DNA of 64,000 bases from Kitasatospora sp. NA04385. GTDB taxonomy: Bacteria; Actinomycetota; Actinomycetes; Streptomycetales; Streptomycetaceae. A program made the position numbers and the translations under genes. The DNA is taken from the NCBI RefSeq assembly GCF_013364235.1, contig NZ_CP054919.1, positions 4,252,701 through 4,316,700 on the forward strand. Reading direction: 5' to 3'. Below the pieces are notes generated by a model that saw only the letters and a program-made list of their open reading frames with translations, was not told where the DNA came from and searched no databases. How positions within the stretch are numbered: position 1 is the first letter of the stretch; every line of letters begins with the position of its first letter. This document shows positions 16,275-25,609 of the stretch, piece by piece.

Positions 16275-17267
16275 ATGCGTGTTCATCGTAGCGCTCACGC
16301 GCGCAGTTTCACCGTGCTGCCCAACTGCCTGCTGCAGTGCCGACAGCTGTCCTACACCGCCCGCGGGCTGCTCGCGGACCTGCTCTCCCGCCCGGACGGC
16401 TGGCGCGAGGACGGGCGGCACATGGCGGACACCAGCCCGCAGGGGCGCGGTGCGATCCGCCGGGCCCTGCGGGAGCTGACCGAAGCCGGGTACTACCGGG
16501 TGGAGAAGATCCGGCTGTCCGACGGCCGGATCATCACCGAGGCCCACGTCTACGACGTCCCGCAGCGCCCGCCGCTACCGGGTGCCACCCGTCCGGCACC
16601 CGGTGGGCCGACCACCGGCGCTGCTGACGTCCTTCCAAAGGACGGGGACCAAGAACCCTCCCACCCCGCCGCGCCCGTAGAGCACGCCGAGCCCGTCGAG
16701 CCCGTCGGTGAACCGGAGGCGGGCGGGGGAGCGCGGCAGGACGCGGCGGAACTCCCGCCGGTGCCGGACGCGCAGACCCGCGAGGCGGTCGCCGCGCTGT
16801 TCCGGGTGATCCGGCCCGAACCCCGGCTGTGTCTCGGTGCGGGCGAGGCCGGGGAGCTCGCTCCCCTGGTCGCCCGGTGGCTGGAGCGCGGCGCGACCCC
16901 CGCCGACCTCGCCGCCGCCCTGCTGCCGGGCCTGCCCGTCCCGCTGCACTCACCGGCCGCCGTGCTCCGCGACCGCCTGACCCGCAAGATGCCGCCCGCC
17001 GCGCGACCCGCCCCGGCCCGTTACGCGGAGTGCGCCAGGTGCCACGACCCCGTGCCCCGCCCCGGCATCTGCGGCCCCTGCGCGGGCCTGCCGGACCGGC
17101 GGCCCGCCTCCGGTGCGGGCGGGAGCGCGCGGCCGGGGAGCCGCCCGCGTCCGGGACGCGATGCGTGCCGCACGGGCCGCGCTGCCGGTCGGTCCGGCCG
17201 CGACGGCCACCGGCTGATCCCCCGGGCCGCCCGGGCCGCCCGGGCCCCGACGTCCGGCGGGCGGTGA
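16275..17267 (+). CDS. Winged-helix DNA-binding protein with C-terminal CxxC motifs
   Basis: 330-aa protein. The N-terminal 95 residues resemble a replication-initiator or regulator-type winged helix: LSYTARGLLADLLSRP, then GAIRRALRELTEAGYYRVEK. A Pro/Glu/Ala-rich linker follows. A second helical domain near 180-260 (EAGELAPLVARWLERGATPA) precedes a zinc-ribbon-like CARCHDPVPRPGICGPC near residue 260 and a basic Arg/Gly tail. Such proteins are common in Streptomyces, and I know no defined target. The ATG at 16275 was chosen over an in-frame codon at 16185 because of AGGAG at 16258. Confidence 0.7.
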   Translation: MRVHRSAHARSFTVLPNCLLQCRQLSYTARGLLADLLSRPDGWREDGRHMADTSPQGRGAIRRALRELTEAGYYRVEKIRLSDGRIITEAHVYDVPQRPPLPGATRPAPGGPTTGAADVLPKDGDQEPSHPAAPVEHAEPVEPVGEPEAGGGARQDAAELPPVPDAQTREAVAALFRVIRPEPRLCLGAGEAGELAPLVARWLERGATPADLAAALLPGLPVPLHSPAAVLRDRLTRKMPPAARPAPARYAECARCHDPVPRPGICGPCAGLPDRRPASGAGGSARPGSRPRPGRDACRTGRAAGRSGRDGHRLIPRAARAARAPTSGGR

Positions 17268-17281
17268 CCGGTGCCGGAACG

Positions 17282-17327
17282 GCCGGTGCCCGCACGTCCG
17301 CTGCGGGAGCGGGGTGCGGGCACCGGC
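17282..17327. terminator. Bidirectional hairpin between convergent genes
   Basis: A perfect 14-bp stem, GCCGGTGCCCGCAC (17282-17295) with GTGCGGGCACCGGC (17314-17327), has an 18-nt loop. It sits between the stops of the winged-helix gene and the pirin gene. Confidence 0.8.
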
Positions 17328-17345
17328 GGTCGGACCGGTCGTGGG

Positions 17346-18305
17346 TCAGTTGGCGTCGGCCGGGACGGTGCCGAGGCGGCCGGCCTGGAAGTCCTCCATG
17401 GCCTGCTGGAGTTCGCGGTGGCTGTTCATCACGAACGGGCCGTACCAGGCGACGGGCTCGCGGATCGGGAGGCCGCCGAGGAGGACGAACTCGAAGGTGG
17501 CGGACCGGGAGTCCTGCTTCTCGTCGGCGCGGATGGTCAGGCTGTCGCCGTCGCCGAAGACCACGGCCTGGCCGGTGCGGAAGGGGCGGCGCTCCTCGCC
17601 CGCGGAGCCGCTGCCGGCGAGGCCGTAGGCGAGGGCGTTGAAGTCGGGGCGCCAGGGGAGGGTGAGCTGGGCGCCGGGGGTGAGCGAGACGTGGGTCATC
17701 GTGATGGGGGTGTGGGTGGCGCCGGGGCCCTGGTGGCCGTCGACCTCGCCGGCGATGACGCGGATCAGGGCGCCGCCGTCCGCGGAGGTGAGCAGCTTGA
17801 CGCTGCCGCCGCGGATGTCCTGGTACTTCGGGGTGATCATCTTGTCCGAGGCGGGCAGGTTCACCCAGAGCTGGAGGCCGTGGAAGAGGCCGCCGGACAT
17901 CACCAGCGACTCGGGCGGGGTCTCGATGTGCAGCAGGCCGGAGCCGGCGGTCATCCACTGGGTGTCGCCGTCGGTGATGGTGCCGCCGCCGCCGTGCGAG
18001 TCACGGTGGATGAAGGTGCCGTCGATGATGTAGGTGACGGTCTCGAAGCCGCGGTGCGGGTGCCAGGGGGTGCCCTTGGGCTCGCCGGCCTCGTAGTCGA
18101 CCTCGCCCATCTGGTCCATCATGATGAACGGGTCGAGGAACTTGGTGTTGATCTTCGCGAAGGCCCGGCGGACGGGGAAGCCCTCGCCCTCGTAGCCCTC
18201 GGGCGCGGTGGCCACGGTGAGGACCGGCCGGGCGGTGCTGTGCACCGGGTCGGGGGTGGTGACGCGCGGCAGGGTCAGCGGGTTCTCGACGGTCACGGCG
18301 GGCAT
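17346..18305 (-). CDS. Pirin family protein
   Basis: 319-aa bicupin. Pirins bind iron and act as redox sensors, quercetinases or regulators of central metabolism. The metal site of the N-terminal cupin is intact: HPHRGFETVTY supplies two His, and a third His and the Glu lie in LLHIETPPE. The C-terminal pirin_C part ends in REPVAWYGPFVMNS. The ATG at 18305 is preceded by AGGAGG (reading GAAGGAGGCCGAC). A striking inverted repeat at 18349-18388 marks its promoter region. Confidence 0.92.
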   Translation of the reverse strand: MPAVTVENPLTLPRVTTPDPVHSTARPVLTVATAPEGYEGEGFPVRRAFAKINTKFLDPFIMMDQMGEVDYEAGEPKGTPWHPHRGFETVTYIIDGTFIHRDSHGGGGTITDGDTQWMTAGSGLLHIETPPESLVMSGGLFHGLQLWVNLPASDKMITPKYQDIRGGSVKLLTSADGGALIRVIAGEVDGHQGPGATHTPITMTHVSLTPGAQLTLPWRPDFNALAYGLAGSGSAGEERRPFRTGQAVVFGDGDSLTIRADEKQDSRSATFEFVLLGGLPIREPVAWYGPFVMNSHRELQQAMEDFQAGRLGTVPADAN

Positions 18306-18348
18306 GTCGGCCTCCTTCGGCGGGTCTGTGGCCTACGTCCACCACAGT

Positions 18349-18388
18349 AGTTCAACTCTCAACCACTCGCAAGGTTGAACGTTGAACT
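18349..18388. promoter_or_regulatory. 40-bp composite operator upstream of pirin gene
   Basis: AGTTCAAC-TC-TCAACC (18349-18364), an 8-base centre and GGTTGA-AC-GTTGAACT (18373-18388) form nested inverted repeats: the outer 8-bp and inner 6-bp arms are both perfect. The core also contains TTGAAC direct repeats. It begins 44 bp upstream of the pirin ATG. This looks like a dimeric or tetrameric repressor site; no regulator gene is adjacent. Confidence 0.6.
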
Positions 18389-18441
18389 ATGTGGGTGCAT
18401 TCCCGCCCGGGCGAGAACCGCAAGAAGGGGGAGGGGGGAGG

Positions 18442-18930
18442 TCAGCCGTACATCCGGCGCATGGTGAAGTCCACCATCTGCTCGACCGCGCGGGCGTCGA
18501 AGACCATCCGGTGCTCGCCCTCCATGTCGAGGGCGAAGCCGTAGCCGGTGGGCAGCAGGTCGAGGATCTCGGCGCCGGTCACCGAGAAGTGCTTGGACTC
18601 CTTGCCCGCGTACCGCTTCAGCTCCTTGAGCGAGCTGAACATCGGGATCACCGGGGTCGGGGTGTTGTGCAGGGCCAGGAAGCCGGGGCGGTCGCCGCGC
18701 GGGCAGTACACCTTGGAGGTGATGAAGATGGCCTGGAAGTCCTCCACCGGCATCGCGCCGGTGGTGAAGGCGCGCACCGCGTCCGCCAGCGAGGGCGGGG
18801 AGGGCTCGGGGTAGAGCGACTGCTGGGCGGCCTGCGGGTCGCCGTACCCGGGGCCGGGCATGCCGGACATCCCCTGCTGCATCTGCTGCTGGTAGGGGTC
18901 CTGGTAGGCGCTCTGCTCGTAGCCGTACAC
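18442..18930 (-). CDS. SseB-like N-terminal domain protein
   Basis: 162-aa protein with a Gln/Tyr/Pro-rich N-terminus (YQDPYQQQMQQGMSGMPGPG), followed by an SseB-type domain: DFQAIFITSKVYCPRGDRPG and PVIPMFSSLKELKRYAGK. SseB-like domains in Streptomyces are of unknown function, and some are linked to secretion or stress. The start is assigned to GTG 18930 without a strong ribosome site. It lies upstream of pirin on the same strand, but the operator between them argues for separate transcription. Confidence 0.65.
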   Translation of the reverse strand: MYGYEQSAYQDPYQQQMQQGMSGMPGPGYGDPQAAQQSLYPEPSPPSLADAVRAFTTGAMPVEDFQAIFITSKVYCPRGDRPGFLALHNTPTPVIPMFSSLKELKRYAGKESKHFSVTGAEILDLLPTGYGFALDMEGEHRMVFDARAVEQMVDFTMRRMYG

Positions 18931-19051
18931 GGGGACAAGGCTATCGGGCCGCGCCCCGCTTGGGGGCGGGTGATCCGCACAATCCCGGGCGGGGCGCCAT
19001 TGTGGGACGTGACCACGTTCATACCCCGGTCACGTCAGGGGGCTTGAACAA

Positions 19052-19069
19052 GTTACCAACGGGTAGCAT
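19052..19069 (+). promoter_or_regulatory. Inverted repeat and -10-like element before acyl-CoA dehydrogenase
   Basis: GTTACC-AACG-GGTAGC (19052-19067) is a near-perfect 6-bp inverted repeat with one mismatch. It overlaps the -10-like TAGCAT (19064-19069). The location suggests repression of the acyl-CoA dehydrogenase gene, perhaps by a fatty-acid-responsive TetR or GntR regulator (inference). Confidence 0.4.
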
Positions 19070-19143
19070 CATGGGGCGTACTGGTGGGTAAGCGGTGCGC
19101 CGGAATCGGCCGCCCGTGGAGCAGACGAACCGGAGAAACGGTC

Positions 19144-20973
19144 ATGGGTCACTACAAGTCCAACCTGCGGGACGTGGAGTTCAACCTCTTCGAGGTGTTC
19201 GGCCGCGACCAGGTGTACGGCACCGGTCCGTTCGCCGAGATGGACGTCGACACCGCGAAGAACATCCTCGCCGAGATCGCCCGGCTGGCCGAGAACGACC
19301 TCGCCGCCTCCTTCGTCGACGCCGACCGCAACCCGCCGGTGTTCGACCCGGAGACCAACACCGCTCCGATCCCGGAGACCTTCAAGAAGAGCTACCAGAC
19401 CTTCATGGACGCCGAGTGGTGGCGCCTGGGCATCCCGGAGGGCATCGGCGGCCAGGTCACCCCGAACTCCCTGGTCTGGGCGTACGCGGAGCAGGTGCTC
19501 GGCTCCAACCCGGCGATCTGGATGTACTCCTCCGGCCCGGCCTTCGCCGGCGTCGTGCACGACGAGGGCACCGAGGAGCAGCAGAAGGTCGCCCAGCGCA
19601 TGGTCGAGGGCCTCTGGGGCGCCACCATGGTGCTGACCGAGCCGGACGCGGGCTCCGACGTGGGCGCCGGCCGCACCAAGGCGATCAAGCAGGACGACGG
19701 CTCCTGGCACATCGAGGGCGTCAAGCGCTTCATCACCTCGGGCGAGCACGACATGTCCGAGAACATCGTCCACCTGGTGCTGGCCCGCCCCGAGGGCGGC
19801 AAGCCGGGCACCAAGGGCCTGGGCCTGTACATCGTGCCGAAGTACGACTTCGACTGGGAGACCGGCGAGCTCGGCGAGCGCAACGGCGTCTACGCCACCA
19901 ACGTCGAGCACAAGATGGGCCTCAAGGCGTCCAACACCTGCGAGATGACCTTCGGCGCCAAGCACCCGGCCAAGGGCTGGCTGCTCGGCGAGACCGTCGA
20001 CGGCATCCGCCAGATGTTCAAGATCATCGAGTTCGCCCGGATGATGGTCGGCACGAAGGCCATCGCCACCCTGTCCACCGGCTACCTGAACGCGCTGGAG
20101 TACGCCAAGGAGCGCGTGCAGGGCGCCGACATCGCGCAGTTCATGGACAAGACCGCGCCGCGCGTCACCATCACCCACCACCCCGACGTGCGCCGCTCGC
20201 TGCTGACCCAGAAGGCGTACGCCGAGGGCATGCGCGCCCTGGTCCTGTACACCGCCTCGGTGCAGGACGACATGCTGGCCGCCCGCCTGCGCGGCGAGCA
20301 CGACGCCGCCGCCGAGCGCCTGAACGACCTGCTGCTGCCGATCGTGAAGGGCTACGGCTCGGAGAAGTCCTACGAGCAGCTCGCCCAGTCGCTGCAGACC
20401 TTCGGCGGCTCCGGCTACCTGCAGGAGTACCCGATCGAGCAGTACATCCGGGACGCCAAGATCGACACCCTGTACGAGGGCACCACCGCCATCCAGGGCC
20501 AGGACTTCTTCTTCCGCAAGATCGTCAAGGACGGCGGCCAGGCGCTGACCGCGGTCAACGAGCAGATCGGCAAGTTCCTCGCCACCGGCGAGGGCGGCGC
20601 CGAGCTGGCCGCCGAGCGCGACCTGCTGGCCAAGGCCGCCGGCGACCTGGAGGCCATCGTCGGCACCCTGATCGCCGACCTGACCGCGGTCGAGCAGGAC
20701 GTCAAGAACATGTACAAGGTGGGCCAGAACACCACCCGCCTGCTGATGGTCTCCGGCGACGTGGTGGTCGGCTGGCTGCTGCTGCGCCAGGCCGCCGTCG
20801 CGCTGGCCAAGCTGGAGGCCGGCGCTTCCGGGAAGGACGTCCCGTTCTACCGGGGCAAGGTCGCCGCCGCGAAGCACTTCGCCCGCACCGTGCTGCCGAC
20901 CACCGCCGCGCAGCGCCAGATCGCCGAGAACATCGACAACGAGCTGATGGAGCTGGCCGAGGAGTCGTTCTGA
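19144..20973 (+). CDS. Acyl-CoA dehydrogenase
   Basis: 609-aa flavoprotein catalysing alpha,beta-dehydrogenation of acyl-CoA in beta-oxidation; the length fits the larger FadE/DmdC-like class with a C-terminal extension. FAD/substrate motifs are [12 protein letters not shown] and [12 protein letters not shown]. The catalytic-base region is [15 protein letters not shown], with Glu445 as candidate base, and [24 protein letters not shown] is the typical C-terminal signature. The C-terminal domain after about 470 matches the extra helical domain of this class. The ATG at 19144 follows a GGAGAAACGG leader; an in-frame GTG at 19084 is less likely. Confidence 0.92.
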   Translation: MGHYKSNLRDVEFNLFEVFGRDQVYGTGPFAEMDVDTAKNILAEIARLAENDLAASFVDADRNPPVFDPETNTAPIPETFKKSYQTFMDAEWWRLGIPEGIGGQVTPNSLVWAYAEQVLGSNPAIWMYSSGPAFAGVVHDEGTEEQQKVAQRMVEGLWGATMVLTEPDAGSDVGAGRTKAIKQDDGSWHIEGVKRFITSGEHDMSENIVHLVLARPEGGKPGTKGLGLYIVPKYDFDWETGELGERNGVYATNVEHKMGLKASNTCEMTFGAKHPAKGWLLGETVDGIRQMFKIIEFARMMVGTKAIATLSTGYLNALEYAKERVQGADIAQFMDKTAPRVTITHHPDVRRSLLTQKAYAEGMRALVLYTASVQDDMLAARLRGEHDAAAERLNDLLLPIVKGYGSEKSYEQLAQSLQTFGGSGYLQEYPIEQYIRDAKIDTLYEGTTAIQGQDFFFRKIVKDGGQALTAVNEQIGKFLATGEGGAELAAERDLLAKAAGDLEAIVGTLIADLTAVEQDVKNMYKVGQNTTRLLMVSGDVVVGWLLLRQAAVALAKLEAGASGKDVPFYRGKVAAAKHFARTVLPTTAAQRQIAENIDNELMELAEESF

Positions 20974-21014
20974 TCCGGCGCGCCCGCCACAGGACCGCCT
21001 GACCCACCCTCACC

Positions 21015-21047
21015 CCGCGGGGCCCGGTGCTGCACCGGGCCCCGCGG
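21015..21047 (+). terminator. Rho-independent-type hairpin after acyl-CoA dehydrogenase
   Basis: A 16-bp perfect stem, CCGCGGGGCCCGGTGC at 21015-21030 pairing with 21032-21047, has a minimal loop and no strong U-tract, as is usual in Streptomyces. Confidence 0.85.
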
Positions 21048-21237
21048 CGTCGTTCCGGGCGGCCCGGCGGTGCCGTTCCCGGGCGGTGCGGGCGCGCCGC
21101 GTCGCGTTGTGTCGCGCTGCGTTCACTGTTGTGTCACCGTTGCGGACTTCCCGAAGTCCTGTCCGTGTACGGGCATATGCTCAGGGGGCGGACCCGCAAC
21201 CCCACCAGGCCCGCCCCGCCCTCTACCCAGGAGCAAA

Positions 21238-22539
21238 ATGTCGACCGCCGCCCGCAGGGCCCACTTCGACCGGAAGCACACGGACGACCTCGTCGCCTTC
21301 CTGGCCGCCTCCCCCTCCCCGTACCACGCGGTGGCGAGCGCGGCCGAGCGGCTGGAGCGGGTCGGCTTCCGCCGGGTCAGCGAGACGGACGCCTGGGACG
21401 GCGACGGCGGCGGCCGCTACCTGGTGCGCGGCGGCGCCCTGATGGCCTGGTACGTGCCGGAGAACGCGACGGCCGCCACCCCGTACCGGGTGGTCGGCAC
21501 GCACACCGACTCGCCGAACCTGCGGGTCAAGCCGGTGCCCGACACCAGCTCGGCCGGCTGGCGGCAGGTCGCCGTGGAGATCTACGGCGGCGTCCCGCTG
21601 AACACCTGGCTCGACCGGGACCTCGGGCTCTCCGGCCGGCTCGCGCTGCGCGACGGCTCGACCCGGCTGGTGCACCTGGACGAGCCGCTGCTGCGGGTGC
21701 CGCAGCTGGCCATCCACCTCGACCGCGGGGTCAACGACGGCCTCAAGCTCGACCGCCAGCGCCACCTGACGCCGATCTGGGGAATCGGCGGCACCACCGA
21801 GGGCGCCCTGCTGGAGTACGTCGCGGAGAAGGCCGGGCTGGCCGCCGCCGACATCGCGGGGTGGGACCTGATGGCGCACGACGTGCAGCCGCCCGCCTAC
21901 CTGGGCCGCGACCGCGAACTGCTGGCCGGGCCGCGGCTGGACAACCAGCTGTCGGTGCACGCCGCCACCGCCGCGCTGGCCGCCGTCGCCGAGGCCGGCG
22001 GCGAGCTGCCGTACATCCCGGTGCTGGCCGCCTTCGACCACGAGGAGACCGGCAGCGAGTCCGACACCGGCGCGCAGAGCCCGCTGCTGGGCAACGTGCT
22101 GGAGCGCTCCTGCCACGCCCGCGGCGGCACCCTGGAGGACCGCGCCCGGGCGCTGGCCGGCACCGTCTGCCTCTCCTCCGACATGGGCCACGCCGTGCAC
22201 CCCAACTACAGCGAGCGGCACGAGCCCGGCCACCACCCGATGCCCAACGGCGGCCCGATCCTCAAGGTCAACGTCAACAACCGGTACGCCACCGACGGCG
22301 TCGGCCGGGCGGTGTTCGCCGCCGCCTGCGAGCGGGCCGGCGTGCCCTGGCAGTCCTTCGTCTCCAACAACGCGATGCCCTGCGGCACCACGATCGGCCC
22401 GATCACCGCGGCCCGGCTCGGCATCACCACCGTGGACTGCGGCATCGCCGCGCTGTCCATGCACTCCGCCCGCGAGCTGTGCGGCGCGGAGGACCCGCAC
22501 TACCTGGCGAGCGCGATCAAGGCCTTCCTGGAGGGCTGA
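21238..22539 (+). CDS. M18 family aminopeptidase
   Basis: 433-aa cytosolic zinc aminopeptidase (aspartyl or broad-specificity aminopeptidase, ApeB-like) that removes N-terminal residues from peptides. The dizinc ligands are visible: His89 in GTHTDSPNLR, bridging Asp235 in GPRLDNQLSVH, catalytic Glu pair in FDHEETGSES, Asp in SSDMGHAVHPN and the last His in ALSMHSARE. Length is typical. The ATG at 21238 sits 4 bases after AGGAG. Transcribed alone; convergent with the thioredoxin-NHL gene. Confidence 0.92.
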   Translation: MSTAARRAHFDRKHTDDLVAFLAASPSPYHAVASAAERLERVGFRRVSETDAWDGDGGGRYLVRGGALMAWYVPENATAATPYRVVGTHTDSPNLRVKPVPDTSSAGWRQVAVEIYGGVPLNTWLDRDLGLSGRLALRDGSTRLVHLDEPLLRVPQLAIHLDRGVNDGLKLDRQRHLTPIWGIGGTTEGALLEYVAEKAGLAAADIAGWDLMAHDVQPPAYLGRDRELLAGPRLDNQLSVHAATAALAAVAEAGGELPYIPVLAAFDHEETGSESDTGAQSPLLGNVLERSCHARGGTLEDRARALAGTVCLSSDMGHAVHPNYSERHEPGHHPMPNGGPILKVNVNNRYATDGVGRAVFAAACERAGVPWQSFVSNNAMPCGTTIGPITAARLGITTVDCGIAALSMHSARELCGAEDPHYLASAIKAFLEG

Positions 22540-22553
22540 GCGGCCCCCCGGAC

Positions 22554-22587
22554 GACGGGGGCGGGCCCGCGCGGGCCCGCCCCCGTC
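22554..22587. terminator. Perfect 34-bp palindrome, bidirectional terminator
   Basis: GACGGGGGCGGGCCCGC (22554-22570) is followed directly by its exact complement (22571-22587), with no loop beyond the dyad centre. It lies between the convergent aminopeptidase and thioredoxin-NHL genes. Confidence 0.85.
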
Positions 22588-22593
22588 CGCGCG

Positions 22594-24414
22594 TCACTCC
22601 ATCCCGGCCAGCACCAGCGGCAGCCGGCTCGCGCCGCCCGCCACCAGCTTCACCGGCACGCCCCAGTCCTGCTGGTGCACGTGGCAGGCCGGGTACTCGA
22701 CCGCCGGGTCGTCGTCGCAGGACGCCGCCATCGCCGAGACGTGCAGCACCCCCTCGGCGACCTCGGGAGAGAGCACCAGCTCGCGGCTGAGCGCGCTGTC
22801 CGCGCCCGCGCCGGACACCAGCAGCTCCGGCGGCGTCGCACTGACCAGCAGCCGGGTGGAGGGGCCGTAGCGCTCGTCCAGCTTCTGGCCGGTCGGCGCG
22901 GAGAACACCACGTCCAGCCGCAGCGCGCCCGGGGCGACCTCGGTCGCGGCCCGCTGCGTGCGGTGCGCGACGGCCTCCACCCGGACGGCCTCCTCGGGCA
23001 GCCGCAGCCTGGTCAGCCGGTGCCGGGCCGACTCCACCACCACGATGTCGCCGTCCACCACCACCGCGCCGGACGGCTCGCGCAGGTCGGTGGCCAGCGT
23101 GCTGACCTCGTCGGAGGCCGGGTCGTAGCGGCGCAGCGCGTGGTTGTAGGTGTCGCTGACGGCCACCGAGCCGTCCGGCAGCACGGTCACGCCCAGCGGG
23201 TGCTGGAGCAGCGCCTGCCCGGAGGCGCCGTCGCGGTGCCCGAAGTCGAACAGGCCGGTGCCGACGGCGGTGCGCACCTCGTGGGTTCCACGGGAAACCC
23301 GGCGCAGCGCGGAGGTCTCCGCGTCGGCCACCCACAGCCGCTCGCCGTCCGCGGACACCGCCAGGCCGGACGGCTGGGCGAACCAGGCCTCGTCGGGCGG
23401 GCCGTCCACCAGGCCCTCGTTGGTGGTGCCGGCCGCGACCCGCACCGTGCCCGCCACCGGGTCGAACGCCCACAGCTGGTGCACGCCCGCCATCGCGATC
23501 CACACCTCGCCGTCGAAGAACGCCACGTCCCACGGCGAGGAGAGGTCCACCCCGCGGGCCGGACCGGCGGTCGGCGAGCCCTGCCACCACTGCTTGCCGG
23601 TGCCGGCCAGCGTGGTCACCGAGCCGTCCGCGAGCCGCACCCCGCGCAGCGCGTGGTTCACGGTGTCCGCCACCACCACGTCGTACCCCGGGTCGAGCCC
23701 CTCCGGCACCAGCGCCAGGCCCTGCGGCTCGCTGAACCGCGGCGCGGCCCCGTCCACCAGCCCGCGCACCCCGTCGCCGATCCGCCGCAGCACGCGCTCG
23801 CCGTCCGCGTCCAGCTCCACCAGCGAGTGGTGCCCCGAGTCCGCGACCAGGTAGTGCCCGTCCGGCAGCCGCACCGCCTTCCCCGGGAACCGCAGGTCAC
23901 CCGCCTGCGGCTCGGGCGCCACGTACGGCCCGTCCCCGCGCCGCAGCGTCCCCTTCGCCGCGTGCTCGGCCTCCAGCTCCTCCACCAGCTTCGCGATCGC
24001 GTGCGCGTGCCCCTCCCCGGCGTGCTGCGCGACCACGTACCCCTCCGGGTCGATCACCACCAGCGTCGGCCAGGCCCGCACCGCGTACTGCTTCCACGTC
24101 ACCAGCTCCGGATCGTCCAGCACCGGGTGGTGCACCTCGTACCGGGCCACCGCGTCGACCACCGCCCGGTGGTCGGCCTCGTGGACGAACTTCGGCGAGT
24201 GCACGCCGACGATCACCACGGTGTCCCGGTGCCGCTCCTCCAACTCCCGGAGTTCGTCCAGGACGTGGAGGCAGTTGATGCAGCAGAAGGTCCAGAAGTC
24301 CGCGATCACGATCTTGCCGCGGAAGTCGGCCAGGGACAGGTCCTTGCCCCCGGTGTTCAGCCATCCGCCCTTGCCCACCAGCTCGGGGGCGCGGACGCGT
24401 GCACGAGAAGTCAT
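22594..24414 (-). CDS. Thioredoxin-like/NHL repeat protein (NHLRC2-like)
   Basis: 606-aa protein. A thioredoxin-like domain (residues 1-160) carries the redox motif in DFWTFCCINCLHVLDE, where CCINC replaces the usual CxxC. A six-bladed NHL beta-propeller (about 185-480) follows, with blades such as HYLVADSGHHSLVEL and DVVVADTVNHALRGVRL. A C-terminal beta domain holds CDDDPAVEYPACHVH. The architecture matches animal NHLRC2 and its bacterial relatives; substrate unknown. The ATG at 24414 lies within one copy of the 57-bp repeat that bounds the inserted Fic gene. A partial second copy of its first ten codons (MTSRARVRAP) survives at 25640. Confidence 0.88.
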   Translation of the reverse strand: MTSRARVRAPELVGKGGWLNTGGKDLSLADFRGKIVIADFWTFCCINCLHVLDELRELEERHRDTVVIVGVHSPKFVHEADHRAVVDAVARYEVHHPVLDDPELVTWKQYAVRAWPTLVVIDPEGYVVAQHAGEGHAHAIAKLVEELEAEHAAKGTLRRGDGPYVAPEPQAGDLRFPGKAVRLPDGHYLVADSGHHSLVELDADGERVLRRIGDGVRGLVDGAAPRFSEPQGLALVPEGLDPGYDVVVADTVNHALRGVRLADGSVTTLAGTGKQWWQGSPTAGPARGVDLSSPWDVAFFDGEVWIAMAGVHQLWAFDPVAGTVRVAAGTTNEGLVDGPPDEAWFAQPSGLAVSADGERLWVADAETSALRRVSRGTHEVRTAVGTGLFDFGHRDGASGQALLQHPLGVTVLPDGSVAVSDTYNHALRRYDPASDEVSTLATDLREPSGAVVVDGDIVVVESARHRLTRLRLPEEAVRVEAVAHRTQRAATEVAPGALRLDVVFSAPTGQKLDERYGPSTRLLVSATPPELLVSGAGADSALSRELVLSPEVAEGVLHVSAMAASCDDDPAVEYPACHVHQQDWGVPVKLVAGGASRLPLVLAGME

Positions 24415-24442
24415 GCCCCCAGTCAACCTCACCGGGCCGGGG
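24386..24442. repeat. 57-bp direct repeat, left copy (contains start of thioredoxin-NHL gene)
   Basis: It matches 25610-25666 at 53 of 57 positions, offset exactly 1224 bp; the four mismatches all lie in the right-hand half. It includes codons 1-9 of the thioredoxin-NHL gene and its immediate leader, so the gene keeps an intact 5' end next to the Fic insert. Confidence 0.9.
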
Positions 24443-24460
24443 AGCTGTTCACTCCTGCGC

Positions 24461-25522
24461 TCACACCCCGTCGGACTTGGGCCTGCGCCGGTGCTTGTCG
24501 GCCTGGTAGGCGGCCACGGACTTCCGGGACGAGCGCCACACCCCGTCCGGCCCCTGCACGGCGTTGAGCCGACCCCGTTGGGCCGCCTGCCGCAGTGCGG
24601 CCAGGGAGTGCTCTGCGTCCACCAGCGCGGCGAGCGGAACCAGCCGTGCGGGGCCGGCCACGTTCGGCACGATGAAGCGGTTGAGGTTGTCCTCCATGGC
24701 CCGGGCGATCAGCTCGCCGAGGGTTCCGCAGTCACCGGCGTCGGCGCGGCGCAGGGCGGCCAGGTAAGCCTCCCGCTGCCTCTTGAGGATGATGATCGGC
24801 GGGTAGCCCAGGCGGACGAGGACGAGGTTCATCACCAGTCGTCCTGTTCGCCCGTTACCGTCGAGGAACGGATGAATGCGTTCGAACCGGTTGTGGATCC
24901 CGGCCAGGACCTCCGGGAGCGGCCGGCCCAGTTCCTCACCGCCCCCGATCTGCTTGCCGAAGGCACAGACCTCGCCGACCCACTCCTCGACACGGGGAGG
25001 AACGAGCGGCCACTTCGGGGGCGTCATTCCCTCCGCGAACGGGTGGATGTCGTGTTCCCGGAAGCTGCCGGGGCCCTCCCGGTCGGTGGCCTCCGGATGG
25101 GGCGCGACGTTCCAGACCGGCGACATGGCGACGTGATGGATGTGGCGGACCTCGCCGAGCGTGATCAGCCGTCCGTCATGCCATGCGTCCGGTTCAAGGG
25201 CCTGCCCGTAGACCCAACGGGCGGCATCCGCGTAGCCCTGGACCTCGTTGTACTCCTTCAGCGGCTTGGCACCGACGGCTCGGCCCTGGTCGAGTAGCGC
25301 CTCGACCTCGCGAAGGACGAGGGTGTTGCCTTCGAGCGCGGTCGAATGGTGCGCTTCCTGGTGCCAGATGTCGTCCCAGATCTCTCGGGCCTCCCGGGGG
25401 CTCGGCAGCCCGCCGAAGCGCTCGTTCAGCTCGGCCAGGGCCCCGCTCAGCCGCTGGTACACCGTGCTGCGACTGGGCCTGCCCCTGCCTGCCACGAACT
25501 TCCTCCCCGAGAGTTGATACAT
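24461..25522 (-). CDS. Fic domain protein (AMP-transferase type)
   Basis: 353-aa Fic protein. Fic enzymes usually attach AMP from ATP to Ser, Thr or Tyr of a target. The catalytic motif HPFLDGNGRTGR (His217 to Arg228) is complete. An N-terminal inhibitory helix motif (S/T)xxxE(G/N) is present as STALEGN (residues 60-66), so this is a class II, self-inhibited Fic. The N-terminal Fic_N part (DIWHQEAHH) and a C-terminal helix-turn-like region (LAALRQAAQRGRL) complete it. No antitoxin gene adjoins. The promoter region is unusually AT-rich for this genome, with AGTTGATA/TATCAACT arms (25511-25518, 25545-25552) flanking the start codon. The gene and little else lies between direct repeats, which suggests transfer. 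Confidence 0.9.
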   Translation of the reverse strand: MYQLSGRKFVAGRGRPSRSTVYQRLSGALAELNERFGGLPSPREAREIWDDIWHQEAHHSTALEGNTLVLREVEALLDQGRAVGAKPLKEYNEVQGYADAARWVYGQALEPDAWHDGRLITLGEVRHIHHVAMSPVWNVAPHPEATDREGPGSFREHDIHPFAEGMTPPKWPLVPPRVEEWVGEVCAFGKQIGGGEELGRPLPEVLAGIHNRFERIHPFLDGNGRTGRLVMNLVLVRLGYPPIIILKRQREAYLAALRRADAGDCGTLGELIARAMEDNLNRFIVPNVAGPARLVPLAALVDAEHSLAALRQAAQRGRLNAVQGPDGVWRSSRKSVAAYQADKHRRRPKSDGV

Positions 25523-25609
25523 GCCGATGGTGGCTAATTGAACTTATCAACTTCGGGCGGGGGGCTCTGCCCGGTTGCCGCGGTGTCACCCCCGGGGGTG
25601 ATCCTTCCA

